Source: Carya illinoinensis (lineage: Eukaryota; Streptophyta; Magnoliopsida; Fagales; Juglandaceae). From it: a DNA stretch of 64,000 bases. The notes below the pieces were generated by a model. That model was not told the DNA's origin and made no database searches. It saw only the letters and a program-made list of their open reading frames with translations. The position numbers and the translations under genes were made by a program. Positions 20,936 through 32,904 of this stretch are shown here, piece by piece. How positions within the stretch are numbered: the stretch's first letter is position 1; each line of letters opens with the position of its first letter. The stretch spans positions 9,537,501-9,601,500 of the forward strand of contig NC_056766.1 in assembly GCF_018687715.1 (NCBI RefSeq), given 5' to 3'.

Positions 20936-22474
20936 CTGAATGTACTCAAGATGAAACGTGACTGGAATACGAAAGGACTGAAGCCCTGACGTAACATAAC
21001 ATGATTTGAACATAACTTGAAATACATGACCAACTTGAGATAGAAACATTTCATAACATGACATAACATATAATAGACAACATATTTAACATGACATACT
21101 TGTAACAGTGAAAATTACATAACTTGACATACATGTAATAGATGACATACTTAGCATGACGTACTTGTAAGGTACAGTAATACATGACAGAATATATTAT
21201 GTAACAGATAAAAATTGATGACAGAATAAAATCTGTATAATAGACAATTACGTGATAACTTGGCATGGCATGACATATATGATAACACACATACATACAC
21301 TGTAGTTCCTTTACTTAGCACACATACACAGTAGACTGCTAGTAAGTTAAAAGCTAACTTACATCGATCTCCGCATTTCTTATAAAACTTCAAGTGCGAT
21401 CACGAGGAAAAATGGTTGAAAATCTCCACGCAAAAAGACCCATAAATCTGCTCGAGAGCTCTTTTGGGTTTCTCTCTAAGAACGGGGTGAAGAAATTATT
21501 AAAGTGAAGTAAGTGTGTCTTGCACGACTCAAGACTTCTGTAGGGGGATTATTTGGACCTTAATGATCATTGAGTGGAGGTATACGTGTGACATGAAGTG
21601 AAGGATAGTGGGGGGCAAAGGACAAAAGCTATGGGGGTGCTTGATGGGGTGGGTTCCTCCATACTATTGAGTGTAGCTTGTGGCAATGAATGATCTGCCA
21701 AGTGGGGGAGGAAACTTCTCCAAGAAGCCTTGCCAAGGTGGCCAAATTCGTGGGCCTTAGTGGGCCTCAATTTGATTGATCAGATGAAAAAAATTTTGCT
21801 TAGGTGTCATGATCTCACACCTTAATTTCCTTCACAATTCCATCTAATGGTTTCTTTTTGTGCCAAGTATCTAATACTATTAATTATGTGTGGTTAAGAT
21901 CTTGCCAAGTGTCCAAATAAAATTTCGCTAACCTAATTTGGACATTACACACTCTGATTTTGAAAACACTGCACTTAGTACGTTTACCGAGGTTACTATT
22001 CACTCCAAAAATAAACGTAATAAACTTAGTACTGAAAAATCTTAAATATTCAATTAAGTTTAGTAATGTAGACTATAATGTATTCTGACACTTCTAACTA
22101 TCTCAAATAATTAAAATCGCATTTCTGGCACCATAGTGAATGATAACACTAACTATGTTAACAGGCTAAAACCTATGCGATTAGTCAATTCGTGAAAACT
22201 TATGGGGTCTTCACGAGGTTCCTAAAGCTAATAGAAATTTCACAATTAAATTTCTAGCGGGCTGTTACATGAATGATATACCGATACATGTTGGGAGAAT
22301 TTGAAACATCTATATCATGTAAACGATTAGTTCATGATATTGTATGCTCATTAGGGAATATGTTGATCTATTACAAATTTACATGCATTGGCTATTGTAT
22401 TTAATGGGGGACTACAGGTGTTTAAAAAAAGAGAGGCCAAAATGGTAAATCTCGAAATTCAGCAGGAAAACTTT

Positions 22475-22811
22475 TTGCCGTGACTATAGGCATATCAGAG
22501 GCTATTGCGGCGACAAATTGTCGCTACAAATACTTATTTTCTCGCCGCAAAATGCTAAGCTTACTCTTATATCTACGGGTTACTAAAATGTTATTCCGAC
22601 GCACTATTAGAGTTTTAGCAACCACATTTTGTCGCCGCAAAAAAAAAACTATTTCCGGCTATGATAACTCACGCCGTGATTTTTTTTCTGCACTTAACAA
22701 TTGCAACACAAGACCGGCGGGAAATAATAGTCGCAAATAAGTATTTGCGGCGAAGTAGAGACTTTTTGCAACGATTTATAGTCACCGGAAATAATAATAT
22801 TTCTTGTAGTG
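22475..22811 (+). repeat. CACTA right subterminal repeats and terminal inverted repeat
   Basis: Dense in GCGGCGA and TCGCCGCAA words (for example about 22508, 22542, 22634 and 22749) in both orientations, ending TTTCTTGTAGTG at 22811, the inverted counterpart of the left end. The short frames here (22480-22900) are read through these repeats and are not genes. Confidence 0.8.
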
Positions 22812-22919
22812 TATTCAAATACATTTTTCTATACATCTTAAGGCATTTGCATACTCCTCCGGTTAAGCCAATTGCCTTGATACTAGATTCTTCATTTTAG
22901 GTCAATTTGTGTTTTTCAA

Positions 22920-23330
22920 TGACTCTTAGATTTCCTAGAAATCAAAGAAACAATACACTATATCTCAATCAACTACTAAAGCTTAGTATAGATCCATAGT
23001 TTTAGCTATGGATCAATGCACTTGGATTCTTTATATGCTTCAAGATTTTCCTACCAGTTGTAATAAAGTTGTATTACTCTTATGTGATAAACAAGCAACC
23101 TTTCATATTTTTGCCAATCTTGTATTTTATGAGAGAACATACAAATTAAACATATTGAGCTCGATTGTCATCCTATCTGACTCTCCAAGATAAAATCCAA
23201 GAAAGCATCATTCATACTTTGCATGTTACATTTGAAAATTAGGTTGTTGATATGCTGTATGTTGACCAAGCCAATTCTATCGGGTCTTTTTCATTCTTGG
23301 ATGTGCAAGTTGGTGTGTTTTAAACACATA
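22920..23330 (+). pseudogene. Ty1/copia RNase H C-terminal fragment
   Basis: Joined plus-strand frames give the end of a copia polyprotein: SMAMDQCTWILYMLQDFPT-like, then CNKVVLLLCDKQATFHIFAN, LVFYERT, a frameshift, KHIELDCHPI-like, then DKIQESIIHTLHVTFEN and VVDMLYVDQANSIGSF-like. In intact elements the matching text is CDNQAAIHIAxNPVFHERTK, HIEIDCHFIR. Stops and frameshifts are present and no LTRs were found around it. It begins about 100 bases outside the CACTA right end. Confidence 0.7.
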
Positions 23331-25429
23331 CACTCCATATAGCATTCTTCAACGTTGTTAAGAATATTCAAGTCATCTGAATAAATGAACACTTGAAGAT
23401 TTCGTTGTAATCTTCTGTGCACAATCTCAAGTACTGTTGTAAAACCAAAACAATGCAAAATCCATAAAGCAGCACACTAATGTCCCATGCATCAAATATC
23501 CAATCATTTCTTCCACAAAATTATCAAAAATCCTTCCTCATGTACAGGGAAGATGTTACAGGCAGGAGTACTGGATCAGGGCTGGCACAAAAAGCCACGA
23601 GATAGCTAGTGTGAATGGCAAAGACGTAAGCATTTTGTTCACAGAAGACTGTTCATTTGTCCAGTTCATTGAAACTCATGGATCAGACAATATTTCCTTG
23701 TTAAAGTAGACGTTTCTCCGTTAACTTTTGGACATCATGGATAAAGCCATGATCCATGAGAAGCGCTTCCAAATTCCAAGTGGGAGCTTTCATGCTAGCT
23801 GGTTTTGCATTTCGACCTATTTTGTGGTCCAACATTTGAAATTTCGGTACTTGAGCTCTTGACCGAATTTTAAGACTTCTAGAGTGGAAAGAAAGATAGG
23901 ATATATGAGATAGATCCCACAACATGCCATTTATAGTTGTTTGAACAATTTTTCAGATAGCGACACTAGGAGTATCTCAAAATTTTGTGAATGATAGCAA
24001 AATAGTCTATGAATAGTAGTAAAATAATTCGAGTTAAGATATTTTATTAAATTTTAAAAAATGAGAGATAATTTTGAATAGAAATATTATAAAATTAAAA
24101 AATTATTTGAATATTATTTTTATTTTGAAATTTAAAAAAGTCATATTGATATTTGTGTTTCGTTTTGAAACTTGTAAAAATTGTAATAATTAGATAATGA
24201 TTAGATGAAAAAGTTGAAGATTTATAATTAAAATATATTTTGTTATTGAGTTATATTTGAGAAAGAAATTATGAAAAGTTTTAAGAATTTCTCGTCTCAT
24301 CTCATTTACCAAATATACACATCCAATAATACTATAAAATCCACTTGATATATTTATATCAGAAATACTATTTGTCCCGAATATGTGTCTGAGTGTTCTG
24401 AGTCTTTTTTTTATATATATACTTAGTGATTAAAGAAGTGTTTTTAAATAATGTTGTGATTTTTTTTTATTTTTTTAAATGTTTATAATGATTAAAAAAT
24501 TCATAAAAAAAGAAAAAATATAATATAGTGTTCGAGACACTTTTTGGAGTGAATTATTCAGTAACTATGGACGAACTCTATTTATATCTCTCACTTTAAT
24601 CCTATAATTCAATGAAAAACCCGTTTGATAGTGAAGTAAAGAGAGAACTTAACGGAGGAATCTGAATCTTTTTGTTGAACATTTTGGCAGTAATTTTCGA
24701 TTGACATCTAACATAAATGTTAGCTTTATTGAGGAGTTGATCGAGGACCAAGGAAGCCAACGTTGGAATGACTCCAATATCGAGGGACTATAGAACAAGG
24801 TGCAGACTGCAAAGATTCTTGATGATTTTTGGACAAAATTAAAATTTTGAAATTTTTTTTAAAAGAAGGTGAAACCAAGCATGTCTGACTCTAGTCTCTC
24901 ATGGTGGTTGATTGTCAGATACAGATCTTTAACCTTCTTCATTCCCAAATTTTTTAAATATGATTATTTATTTGTTAGGAATGCTATAGTCAGAAATAGA
25001 TTACATAAAAATAATCTCATAATCTGACATGATTTTGTGTGATTCATCAAATCTGCTTTATAATAAAAGTAATATTACAATCTGATAAACCAGCAAGTGC
25101 CAAACGACATCTTTAGGCCAATGCTTGGGGTCACGAACAACAAGCAAGAAAGCAAGTTTACATGCCTAACAAGCATCATATAATGTAGAATATTGTTTGT
25201 CTATGAATGGCTGTTTGAACATTATGCTCGCATGAGCATGCATATCCATCTCCAAGGGCAGGGTATTCTCGATGACTCTTAAAGCGACAAGACATGCAAA
25301 GGATGGCTTCTTAAAGAGTCTACTACGGCTTATATATAGAGGGCTCTTCCTCTTCCATTTCACATTTGCCTTCATCTTCTTATCCTCTTCCCCTTCACCT
25401 TATAACATGATGACACATGAGAGACTAGG
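23331..25429. other. AT-rich intergenic DNA with MITE relics
   Basis: No gene recognised. 23960-24325 belongs to the AT-rich MITE family described at 25430 (inner ...TTTGAAACTTGTAAAAATTG, ending TCTCGTCTCATCTCATTTAC). 24380-24560 belongs to a second family with the core ACTTAGTGATTAAAGAAGTG. The 74-codon frame at 23701-23925 (-) has no recognised domain. Confidence 0.45.
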
Positions 25430-25725
25430 GGTTTGGACACATAGATGAGACACAGAATTTTCAAAATTCTTAAAATTTCTCATAATCTTATTCTCAAATA
25501 TCACTCAAATATAAAATACTTTTTAATTTCAAATTTGTAATATTTTCATCTAATCATTATCCAAACACAACTTTTATAAACTTCAAAACAAAAATAATAT
25601 TAATAAAATTATATTCAAACAATTTTTTAATTTTATAATATTTTTATTTTTCAAAATCTAATAAAACATCTTAACTCAAACTATTTGACTACTATTCACA
25701 AAACTGGTTATGAGATACTCAAAGC

Positions 25726-27677
25726 TAAGACTGTTCATCGGATATACCTGGCCCGGAACCCGGATTGGGTTCTGGACCGGATCTACCCCTGTTATGACCC
25801 GGGCCTAAACCCAGATGAATCCGGGTTTTGATAACCCGAGAATCCGAGTTCCGGCCTTTACCCGGATTTTTTTTTTTTTAAAACACTACAAAGGCTATAT
25901 ACCATGAAATGTTTTTCCCAGAAAAAGATGTTCTTGTAAAGCATTTTTGTTTTAATCTAAAGCCTATAGTCTATTACATTTGAAAAACATTTTTTTTTTA
26001 TATAGAAAACTAATTATCTTTTTAACTAAATGCATCTAAAAAATAGAAATTCAATATGTATAACTTACTTCATATTACATTATTTGGTATTTAATTACAT
26101 TACAAAATAAAAAATTACAAGTCATTGTATCATCATTTCAATCAGAAGAGCTTCTGCGATACTCTGCCAGATCTAGATATCCTTCTTCACTGCTCCATTT
26201 GGATCTTCTGTGATGAGTATATTTTCACCATCCCCATTAACACTTACATGTATCCTCCACTACTTAAAAGATATATAACCATTACTTTCGGTCTCCAAGT
26301 CCAATTTGTTTACTACAGTATATGCTCCAACCTCCCCACCCATATGGACTGGACTTATCTACAAGTTAAAAGTTCTAGGCAAAAATAATAGTAATAATAC
26401 TAACAACAGCAACAACAATAATAATAATAATAAAGATAAAGAAAGTGTCCAGGCCAAAAATGGAATGACATGTCCTACAAGAACAAAAGATAATGACATT
26501 ACAAGTTAAAAAAAAATATAAGAAACAACAGTGATATAAAACTTAAGCCATTGAACAAAAAGATTGACCAGGTCCAACCCATTTTCCCTGCCAAAGTTAT
26601 GACAAACACAAGCCCAAACACACGCACGCAGCATTCTAAGAATATTAGTTGGGAGACTGATCTTGAGAATCACCAAGTCTTTTCAGTCTGTCTCTCATTT
26701 TGGTTGTTTTCTCTCCGGGTTTGAGCTGCAACTTAAGTTAAAAGTTACTTTTTGATAGTTACTATTGCCTTCTGGTTGAAAAAAAAGACTACTAAATTTA
26801 TGTGCCGCTTAACAAACAAATGGCATTTGGTGCAAGTTTCATATGCAAAGCATGGCAAAATGCAATTTCTATAAACCAACAAATACGCAAGCATGCCAAA
26901 AGGGCGTTCCAATAATTACTCAGAAAAGTCTTATTGCAGTATTCAATACAAGACACGCAATGACTATTGCAAAGAAAAATCAATGGCAATTAGATAAAGA
27001 CTAACTTCAAAACCCCAAAACTATCATTCAGAGTTCAAACGTGTTTCACAGTGACTTCATTAGCATAAACGATATTTTAACAAAAATGAAAAGGGACCTA
27101 AATAATTAGAAAAATTAAGCATTTTGCGGCTTGGAAACCATATCTACGTATTTTTTAGCTTTGCATAAATCAAGTCTTACTAGAATGAGAGACATCGTCT
27201 GTTACTGACAGGTTTTTGTAAAGTTTTTCATTCTGATGCACAATCTTTCTATCTCCACAACTTAGCTGCAACTGATTTAGCCCAGAGGACCAAGATCGAC
27301 ATCAAGAAAAACGGGTAAAAATTGAAAAATAATATTATTTCCCATACCCACAACTTTTTTTTTTCCCCTTTCTACCTCTATTTTCTTTTACTCGGCGTTT
27401 TCTTTTTCACCACAACAACCAAACAGAGACCACGAAAAACAACAGATCAAGGTACAATAAAACAACGAATCAATGCCAAAGAAAGGGATCAAGAGCAAAA
27501 AGTAATAATTTTAAAAACGAAAACATATTTAGAAAAAAAAAAACCAAAATCAACTTAGCTGCAAACAAAAGCACTTCCACCGTTCGGTGAACCGCGCGAT
27601 CAAAAGAAGATGATCGGTGAGCCGCTTGATCAAATTCAGGTTCCGAACAAAACAAAAGTGCTAGCGCTTGAAGGGAT

Positions 27678-27726
<49 letters not shown>

Positions 27727-27756
27727 CTGGGGTAGGGAGGTGAAAGAGTTCGCGTC

Positions 27757-27797
<41 letters not shown>

Positions 27798-28001
27798 AAT
27801 CCGGGGGGGGGGGGGGCGGTGCTAGAGTAGAAGAACAGAAGTAGGGTTTCTTTTTTTTAGTTTATAAAACCCGGGTTCCAGATTTTAAATCCGATACCCA
27901 GACCGGATTAATCCGGTTTTTCAAATCCGAATTTTGGCCCGGATTTGACCCGGGCCGAAAACCGGAACCGGAATCCGGTCCGGCCCAGATGAACAGCCCT
28001 A
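25726..28001. mobile_element. Non-autonomous hAT element, 2276 bp, TSD CTCAAAGC
   Basis: The ends are TAAGACTGTTCATC on the left and GATGAACAGCCCTA on the right, an imperfect inverted repeat of the TAGGGCTGTTCAT type seen in plant hAT elements. The identical octamer CTCAAAGC stands at 25718-25725 and 28002-28009, the 8-bp duplication expected for hAT. Both arms, each about 130 bases, are rich in CCGG and CCGGGT words with inverted relationships. No hAT transposase or dimerisation domain can be read inside, so it depends on another element. Confidence 0.82.
27684..27816. repeat. (GA)n microsatellites and a G14 run
   Basis: (GA)n at about 27684-27722 and (AG)n at about 27761-27793, separated by 38 bases, then 14 consecutive G at 27803-27816. 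All lie inside the right part of the hAT element. The Ser/Leu frame at 27470-27760 (-) is produced by the repeat. Confidence 0.85.
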
Positions 28002-28030
28002 CTCAAAGCATCCAAACATGTCCTAATTTA

Positions 28031-31000
28031 TAAATATTGCATAATGGAGCTTCTCCCCCAGACTCTGTGAGCATAGAATTTACTGCTAAACCAAATAAAT
28101 TCATGTCTCCTATTTTTTGAATCATTTTCCTTCATTGTCTTGTTTATAATTGCTCGTCTCCTCCACCACCACCATCTCTAATGTCATCCGACCAAACGTT
28201 GGCTATCGGGTCCAAAATATGGCTTGATCAACAAGTGGGGAGTTAGGATTCCCCCGTCTTTTGCTTCACAACAAGGTTTTAGGCAAACAAGATGCATTGC
28301 TTTGGGGTTTTGTATATGATCTGTTGCAGGCAAACACAATTAACATTGAAGAATGGGTTGGTTCTTTACTTGGTCGAGCGACCAATCATTATGTGTATCA
28401 TGTCCACTTGTGATAGGTCACTTCTAATATTACTTTTCACAAATTGGGCAATGATTTCTACTTTTGAATGATGAGATGATCTCATATGATCTTAATTCAT
28501 CTATGAATAGTGGTATTTTGTAGGTCTTATTAAGATGTGTTTGAATGTAAGAAATAGGCCGGTTAAGATTTATTTAACTTTTTTATGAGAAGTTGAAGAA
28601 ATAGTGGATCCCATTATTAATTAATTTAAGATAAGTTGAGTTGATTTCAACAATCAAACACTCCCTTATCAACACACCAATTCACCCTTCAAAAAACAAA
28701 AGGAGAAAGCTAAATATAGTCTTGGAATCTTTTCCCCGCTTTGTTTTGATTATGGACATAAAACGCTATATAATGCATTTAGTCTCGAAGAAATTGTTTG
28801 TTGACCATGTATTTCAAAGATTAATCATTGGAAGAGTAATGGCTGAGGGGTATATATGTTCATTGAATGTCGGCAATGACAAAAGTCTCCGCTTAAAGGA
28901 GGTCAAAAGTTTTCAATAAAGGGGGCCAGTTAAAGCTCTTGTTGAAATTTGACCAAGAGACACGATGGTATTTAGAGGTTGCTGCAATACAAGGATCCAT
29001 GTAGTGGTGGCAATACCTATTTCACACTATTTACAACATGGTAGGATCATCTATGTAATTCTTCTTTTTGTGGATCTAACACTTCTCGATAAAATAAGTC
29101 TTTACAACCCGATCCTAGTCGGCTAAGAAACCAAGAATCCTCCGAGTCGACAGGCGGCCTGTTGAGACTCTCGAGACTCTAGTTTGTGAAGATGCACTGC
29201 ATAAGACTATTATAGTGTGGTCACCCATCGCATTGATCCTTTGTCCAAGCAGCCCTTACAACTCTATAGCATGAGAATCATTACAAAAAACAGAGGTGAA
29301 TAAAACCCAGTTTAATTGTAGAGGACAGCAGCTAGACCTGATTTCCAAGTGCAGTGGATAATACATGCAGCCCCAAAAACTACATTCTTCCATGTATAAG
29401 TTCATCTTTTTAATGATTTAAGAGAGATCTCTACGTACTCTACTTCTTAGTAAAAGAGATTGAAAATAATGTTTGTATATTATTCTTCAATGAATATTAA
29501 AGAGGATATGTGGTGGCAAATAAATACAAATGTATGTCAACCATGATCCCATAATTAAAGGAGGGGATCTGTCAATATAAATATAAATGGTAGCTAACTG
29601 TCCGCATGAATTGAAGGGGATGATATCTGCTTGTGAGTTGGAGCTTGATTCATGGGATTGTTGACCGAAGCTTTCAATGTGGAGGATTTATATATTTGCA
29701 TGAAGCAAGGGAACTGTATGTGTGTTATCACTTAGTAGTATCAGAAGTCTAAACGTTGTCGTGTTTTTTCTTAAGGATTCTGTCTCCCTGATCCAAAGCA
29801 TCTTCCTACTCTTCCTCATCGTCCCTATCATTTTCTCGCAAGAGAAAAGTCTGTGCATAAGGAAGAACTCATTGAGCGTGCAAAAGGCCTTGTGGTGGGG
29901 AGAGATCATCAAAACTCCACTCAAACCAGCTACTGATAAAATTACCGCACATGCATGAAGCCTGACCTCATGATTTGATCAATTGGAACCGACCGACCAC
30001 CCACTTAATTTAATGGCGTTTCGGAATTGAAGTTGTGTCAGAAGATTAAAGACAATGCAACTTTGACAAACGCTGCATGAACATTCCTAATACTGAATTT
30101 TTCTACCGACTTTTGATTACAATAGGTTTATATAATTAAAAATGAGAATCGGTACGTCCATGTAAGTTGATTTGATAATAACAATATAAATCTTAAAAAA
30201 TTAACCCAAAAATTTTATTTAATTTATAAAATTACTTTTATAAGAATACTATATAAATCAGTGACTGTGTCGGTACGCTGTCCAGTACACTTTAATTTTG
30301 ATGCTAGAAAGCTTTTTCTTTTCTTTTAGTTGAGCACTTCCTTGATTAGAATATAATCCACTAGTAGCTGAGATATCAAAGCCATGACTGACATGATTTG
30401 CATTAAGATGCAAACCAAAGTGAACCTCTCAACTGCCACATGTTTATATATTTAGTGTGGTTTTGGGTACTGCCGACTTAGGCTGTGTATTGACAGTGAG
30501 GTGATATTAGATATTTTATAAATATTATTAAAAAAATAATAATAAAATATTAAATAATAATAAAAATATTAAAAAATAATAATAAAATAATAAATAATAA
30601 TAATATATTCTTAGAAGATCCCATCATCCAAATGGAGCCAGATCCCGTTTGAAATTTGGATTAAACTCAATTTTAAACTGAGTCTAATATCTAAACACTC
30701 AATTCTTAAATTATTAAATTTATCTCAACTTTAAATTTCTTTATACGTGAAATCTATAACTTTTTTTACCTTAACACATTTTACTCGCAAGATTCAGAAC
30801 TTTTTTTAATTTCTTATAAATACATCTAAATTTATCTTAACATTTAAATACATTTAAACTCATTTTAAATGAATCTTTTAAAATTTACTATTATTTATAA
30901 AGAACTCAACTCAATTTAATATTTAAACTAGACAAATTGCCTCTTCCACGAATTAAATAGAAAACCAAACTCTCACAATTTCTCTCTCTAAATAATTTAT

Positions 31001-31870
31001 TCCCTCGTCTTATCTCATCATTATATATAAAATTTCTCAGTTAAATGTCTAAACGGAATAAAATGCCTCTCCCACGAATTAGACAAAAGCCAAACTCCAA
31101 AGAATTCTCTCTCCAAATAATTCACAATTTTACATTAAAAGTAGAACAAACCATTCAGAAATCCACATCGTGATATGCAAATGGTGTTGGTAGCATTAAT
31201 TTTGGTGCCATCAGTCCGATCATGAATAGTTTCTATTGATTCCAGATATTTCAACAGCTCAACTGATAGAATCTTAATTTCCTTTTCTTTCCTTTCCAAT
31301 AATTACTGTTTCATGGTACATTTTCGAAGTGTGACGTTGTAATTCCTTTTCTTTTTGAGAAATGTGATGTTGTAATTCCTGAAATTCTACGGTCTTTTGC
31401 ATTTTTCTCAAGAAAAATGAAGTTAAAGTTGTTGATTCCATTTTAATTATATGCTAATTAATTTATCACTTCGACGGTGAGTTTTGTCTTGAAGGCTTTT
31501 AAAGTGTTAAAAAAGTCTTTAATTTTCTGATCTTTTTGCCCAACCATTTCACACTTGCCACGTCTGTTCATGGTTAGTCACCTGTTGCCAGCTAACCACT
31601 CCACGGAGGAATAATATTCTATTATATTTGTAACATGTAACCTTTAGGTGTTCTATATTCCATACCTTTAATTATTAAAACTGATCTCTTTTACTTTTTA
31701 ATTTTAAAATATTAATATTACTATTGATCGATTTTGATTATTAAAATGAATAATATTAGATATAATTATGTATAAATCTCATGCATTATTTAAAAAAAAA
31801 AATGAAATTCCCCTTTAAAGAAATAACCTTTTTTTATATAGTTATTATAAAAAGAGTAAGAGAGACTTGT
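28031..31870. other. Intergenic DNA, no confirmed gene
   Basis: Mostly AT-rich with scattered MITE-like AT tracts (30540-30610, 30640-30960). Two frames were examined. 28641-28919 (+), 92 codons, shows no known domain. 29722-29958 (+) has a hydrophobic segment but no ATG. Neither can be supported as a gene from sequence alone. Confidence 0.5.
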
Positions 31871-32270
31871 TGTAAAGCCCTAATAGAAAGTTTTCAATAA
31901 TATAATTGAAGTTTTATTAAAATCTTATAAAGAGTAAGAACTTTTTATTTCAATTAATGTATGATTTCATTCACCATCTACTATTTTCCTTATCATACGT
32001 GATATCACAATCTCTCTCTCTTAAATTCTCGACGTGTCGGGCCTAGGTAAAACGATTCAAGTCCCTCATTTCTGATTGGAATAGGCTCTGATATTATTTG
32101 TAACGTCTTAATGGAAGGTCTAAATCACATTACTTATATTTTAAAATGATTAATCAATAATACAATTCAAACCTCATTAGAACCTTATAAAGAGTAATAA
32201 CTTTTTCTTTCTAAGTAATATGAGATCTCATTCATCACATATTTTTATTGTTATCATATGAGATATTACA
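31871..32270 (-). mobile_element. TRIM retrotransposon (400 bp)
   Basis: Two related terminal repeats, 31871-32009 and 32099-32270, each start TGTAA and end with CACA or TTACA on the plus strand, and share CTTATAAAGAGTAAxAACTTT. On the minus strand the right copy is followed by a primer-binding-like site (AATATCAGAGCC, 32097-32086). A polypurine tract lies just inside the left repeat (plus TCTCTCTCTCT, 32011-32021). Short LTRs, a tiny interior and no ORF define a terminal-repeat retrotransposon in miniature. No clear target duplication. Confidence 0.7.
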
Positions 32271-32782
32271 TTTATATATCTTAAAATTGTAAATATTATT
32301 ATTTTTATTTAATATAGATACAAATGGAGTAATGAAAGATACACCTTATGACTTTTATTTCGATAATTCACGAATTTAATGTGTCAATTTAATTCTTAAA
32401 TAATAAATAAATGGATTGACAAGTATAGAAATTAGACCTCTTTTAACTATCTATCAATCAAGATTATAAAAAAGAAAAAGACAGGGGAGCATGTGTGATC
32501 CTGATGACATGTCCATAACTATGATCTGTCTATACTGACATATACACAAGATAACTCCTAAAACAAAACAAAAGGAAGAGAGTTTGAAGAGCATTTACTG
32601 CTTTTCTTCCGCCTCCCAATTAGAAAAATTAGTCACCCTCCCATCCATCCCCCTTCGCTATTTCAACCGCATGCCTGGGGCTGGCTTCTTCATTGCGTGG
32701 ATGGAAAGTCATCCATTTTTCACAACCTCCATCCATCCATCCATCTAGCACCGACTCCCCTCAAAATTCCATCCACTCGTCC

Positions 32783-32904
32783 ACGTACAAAACTCATCAT
32801 CATTCTCGTCATTCACACAGGTGTGTATACGTACAAAACTCATCATCATTCTCGTCATTCACACAGGTGTGTATATGTACATATATATATATATATATAT
32901 ATAT
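32783..32904. repeat. 46-bp tandem duplication followed by (AT)n
   Basis: ACGTACAAAACTCATCATCA and the following bases through CACAGGTGTGTAT are present twice at a 46-base period (from 32783 and 32829), then an AT/TA run at about 32880-32904. CATC repeats (CCATCCATCCAT) lie just upstream. The overlapping frames at 32693-32942 are readings of these repeats. Confidence 0.75.

Larger units (their letters stand above)
19817..22269 (-). mobile_element. Solo LTR (2453 bp) inserted in the CACTA element, TSD TGAAT
   Basis: The plus strand starts TGTGACGCCCCCAAAT and ends GCGGGCTGTTACA, with the identical pentamer TGAAT at 19812-19816 and 22270-22274. Read on the minus strand it begins TGTAACAGCCCGCTAG and ends ATTTGGGGGCGTCACA, the same ends as the 2.1-kb solo LTRs at 45705 and 54363, so the family is shared. 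There is no primer-binding site, polypurine tract or pol. Long LTRs with TGTAAC ends suggest a Ty3/gypsy (Del/Tekay-like) source, which is inference. It carries two minisatellites. Confidence 0.82.
13755..22811 (+). mobile_element. CACTA (En/Spm) transposon with a nested solo LTR
   Basis: The left end is CACTACAAAAAAAATTAGTA and the right end reads TATTTCTTGTAGTG, the inverted form, so the terminal CACTACAA is conserved on both sides. Flanking triplets are TAG (left) and TAT (right), two of three identical for an expected 3-bp duplication. Both subterminal regions are packed with GCGGC/GCCGC words. Inside are the C-terminal tail of a TNP2-type transposase and a spliced Transposase_24 gene, both in plus orientation, the standard CACTA order. 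A 2453-base solo LTR lies in the 3' part. Without it the element is about 6.6 kb. The TNP2 catalytic core is missing, so the element cannot move by itself. Confidence 0.88.
25430..28030. mobile_element. AT-rich MITE split by a hAT insertion
   Basis: The left part (25430-25725) begins GGGTTTGGACACATAGATGA and the right part (28002-28030) ends AAAGCATCCAAACATGTCC, which is roughly its inverted complement. Both ends resemble other copies here at 33295-33445, 39311-39535, 40294-40525 and 44450-44640, which begin like TTTGGATAGTGAAATGA. About 300 bases without the insert. Non-coding. Confidence 0.6.

Noticed and set aside
27470..27760. 96-codon minus-strand Ser/Leu-rich frame
   Set aside because: Produced by the (GA)n microsatellite inside the hAT element.
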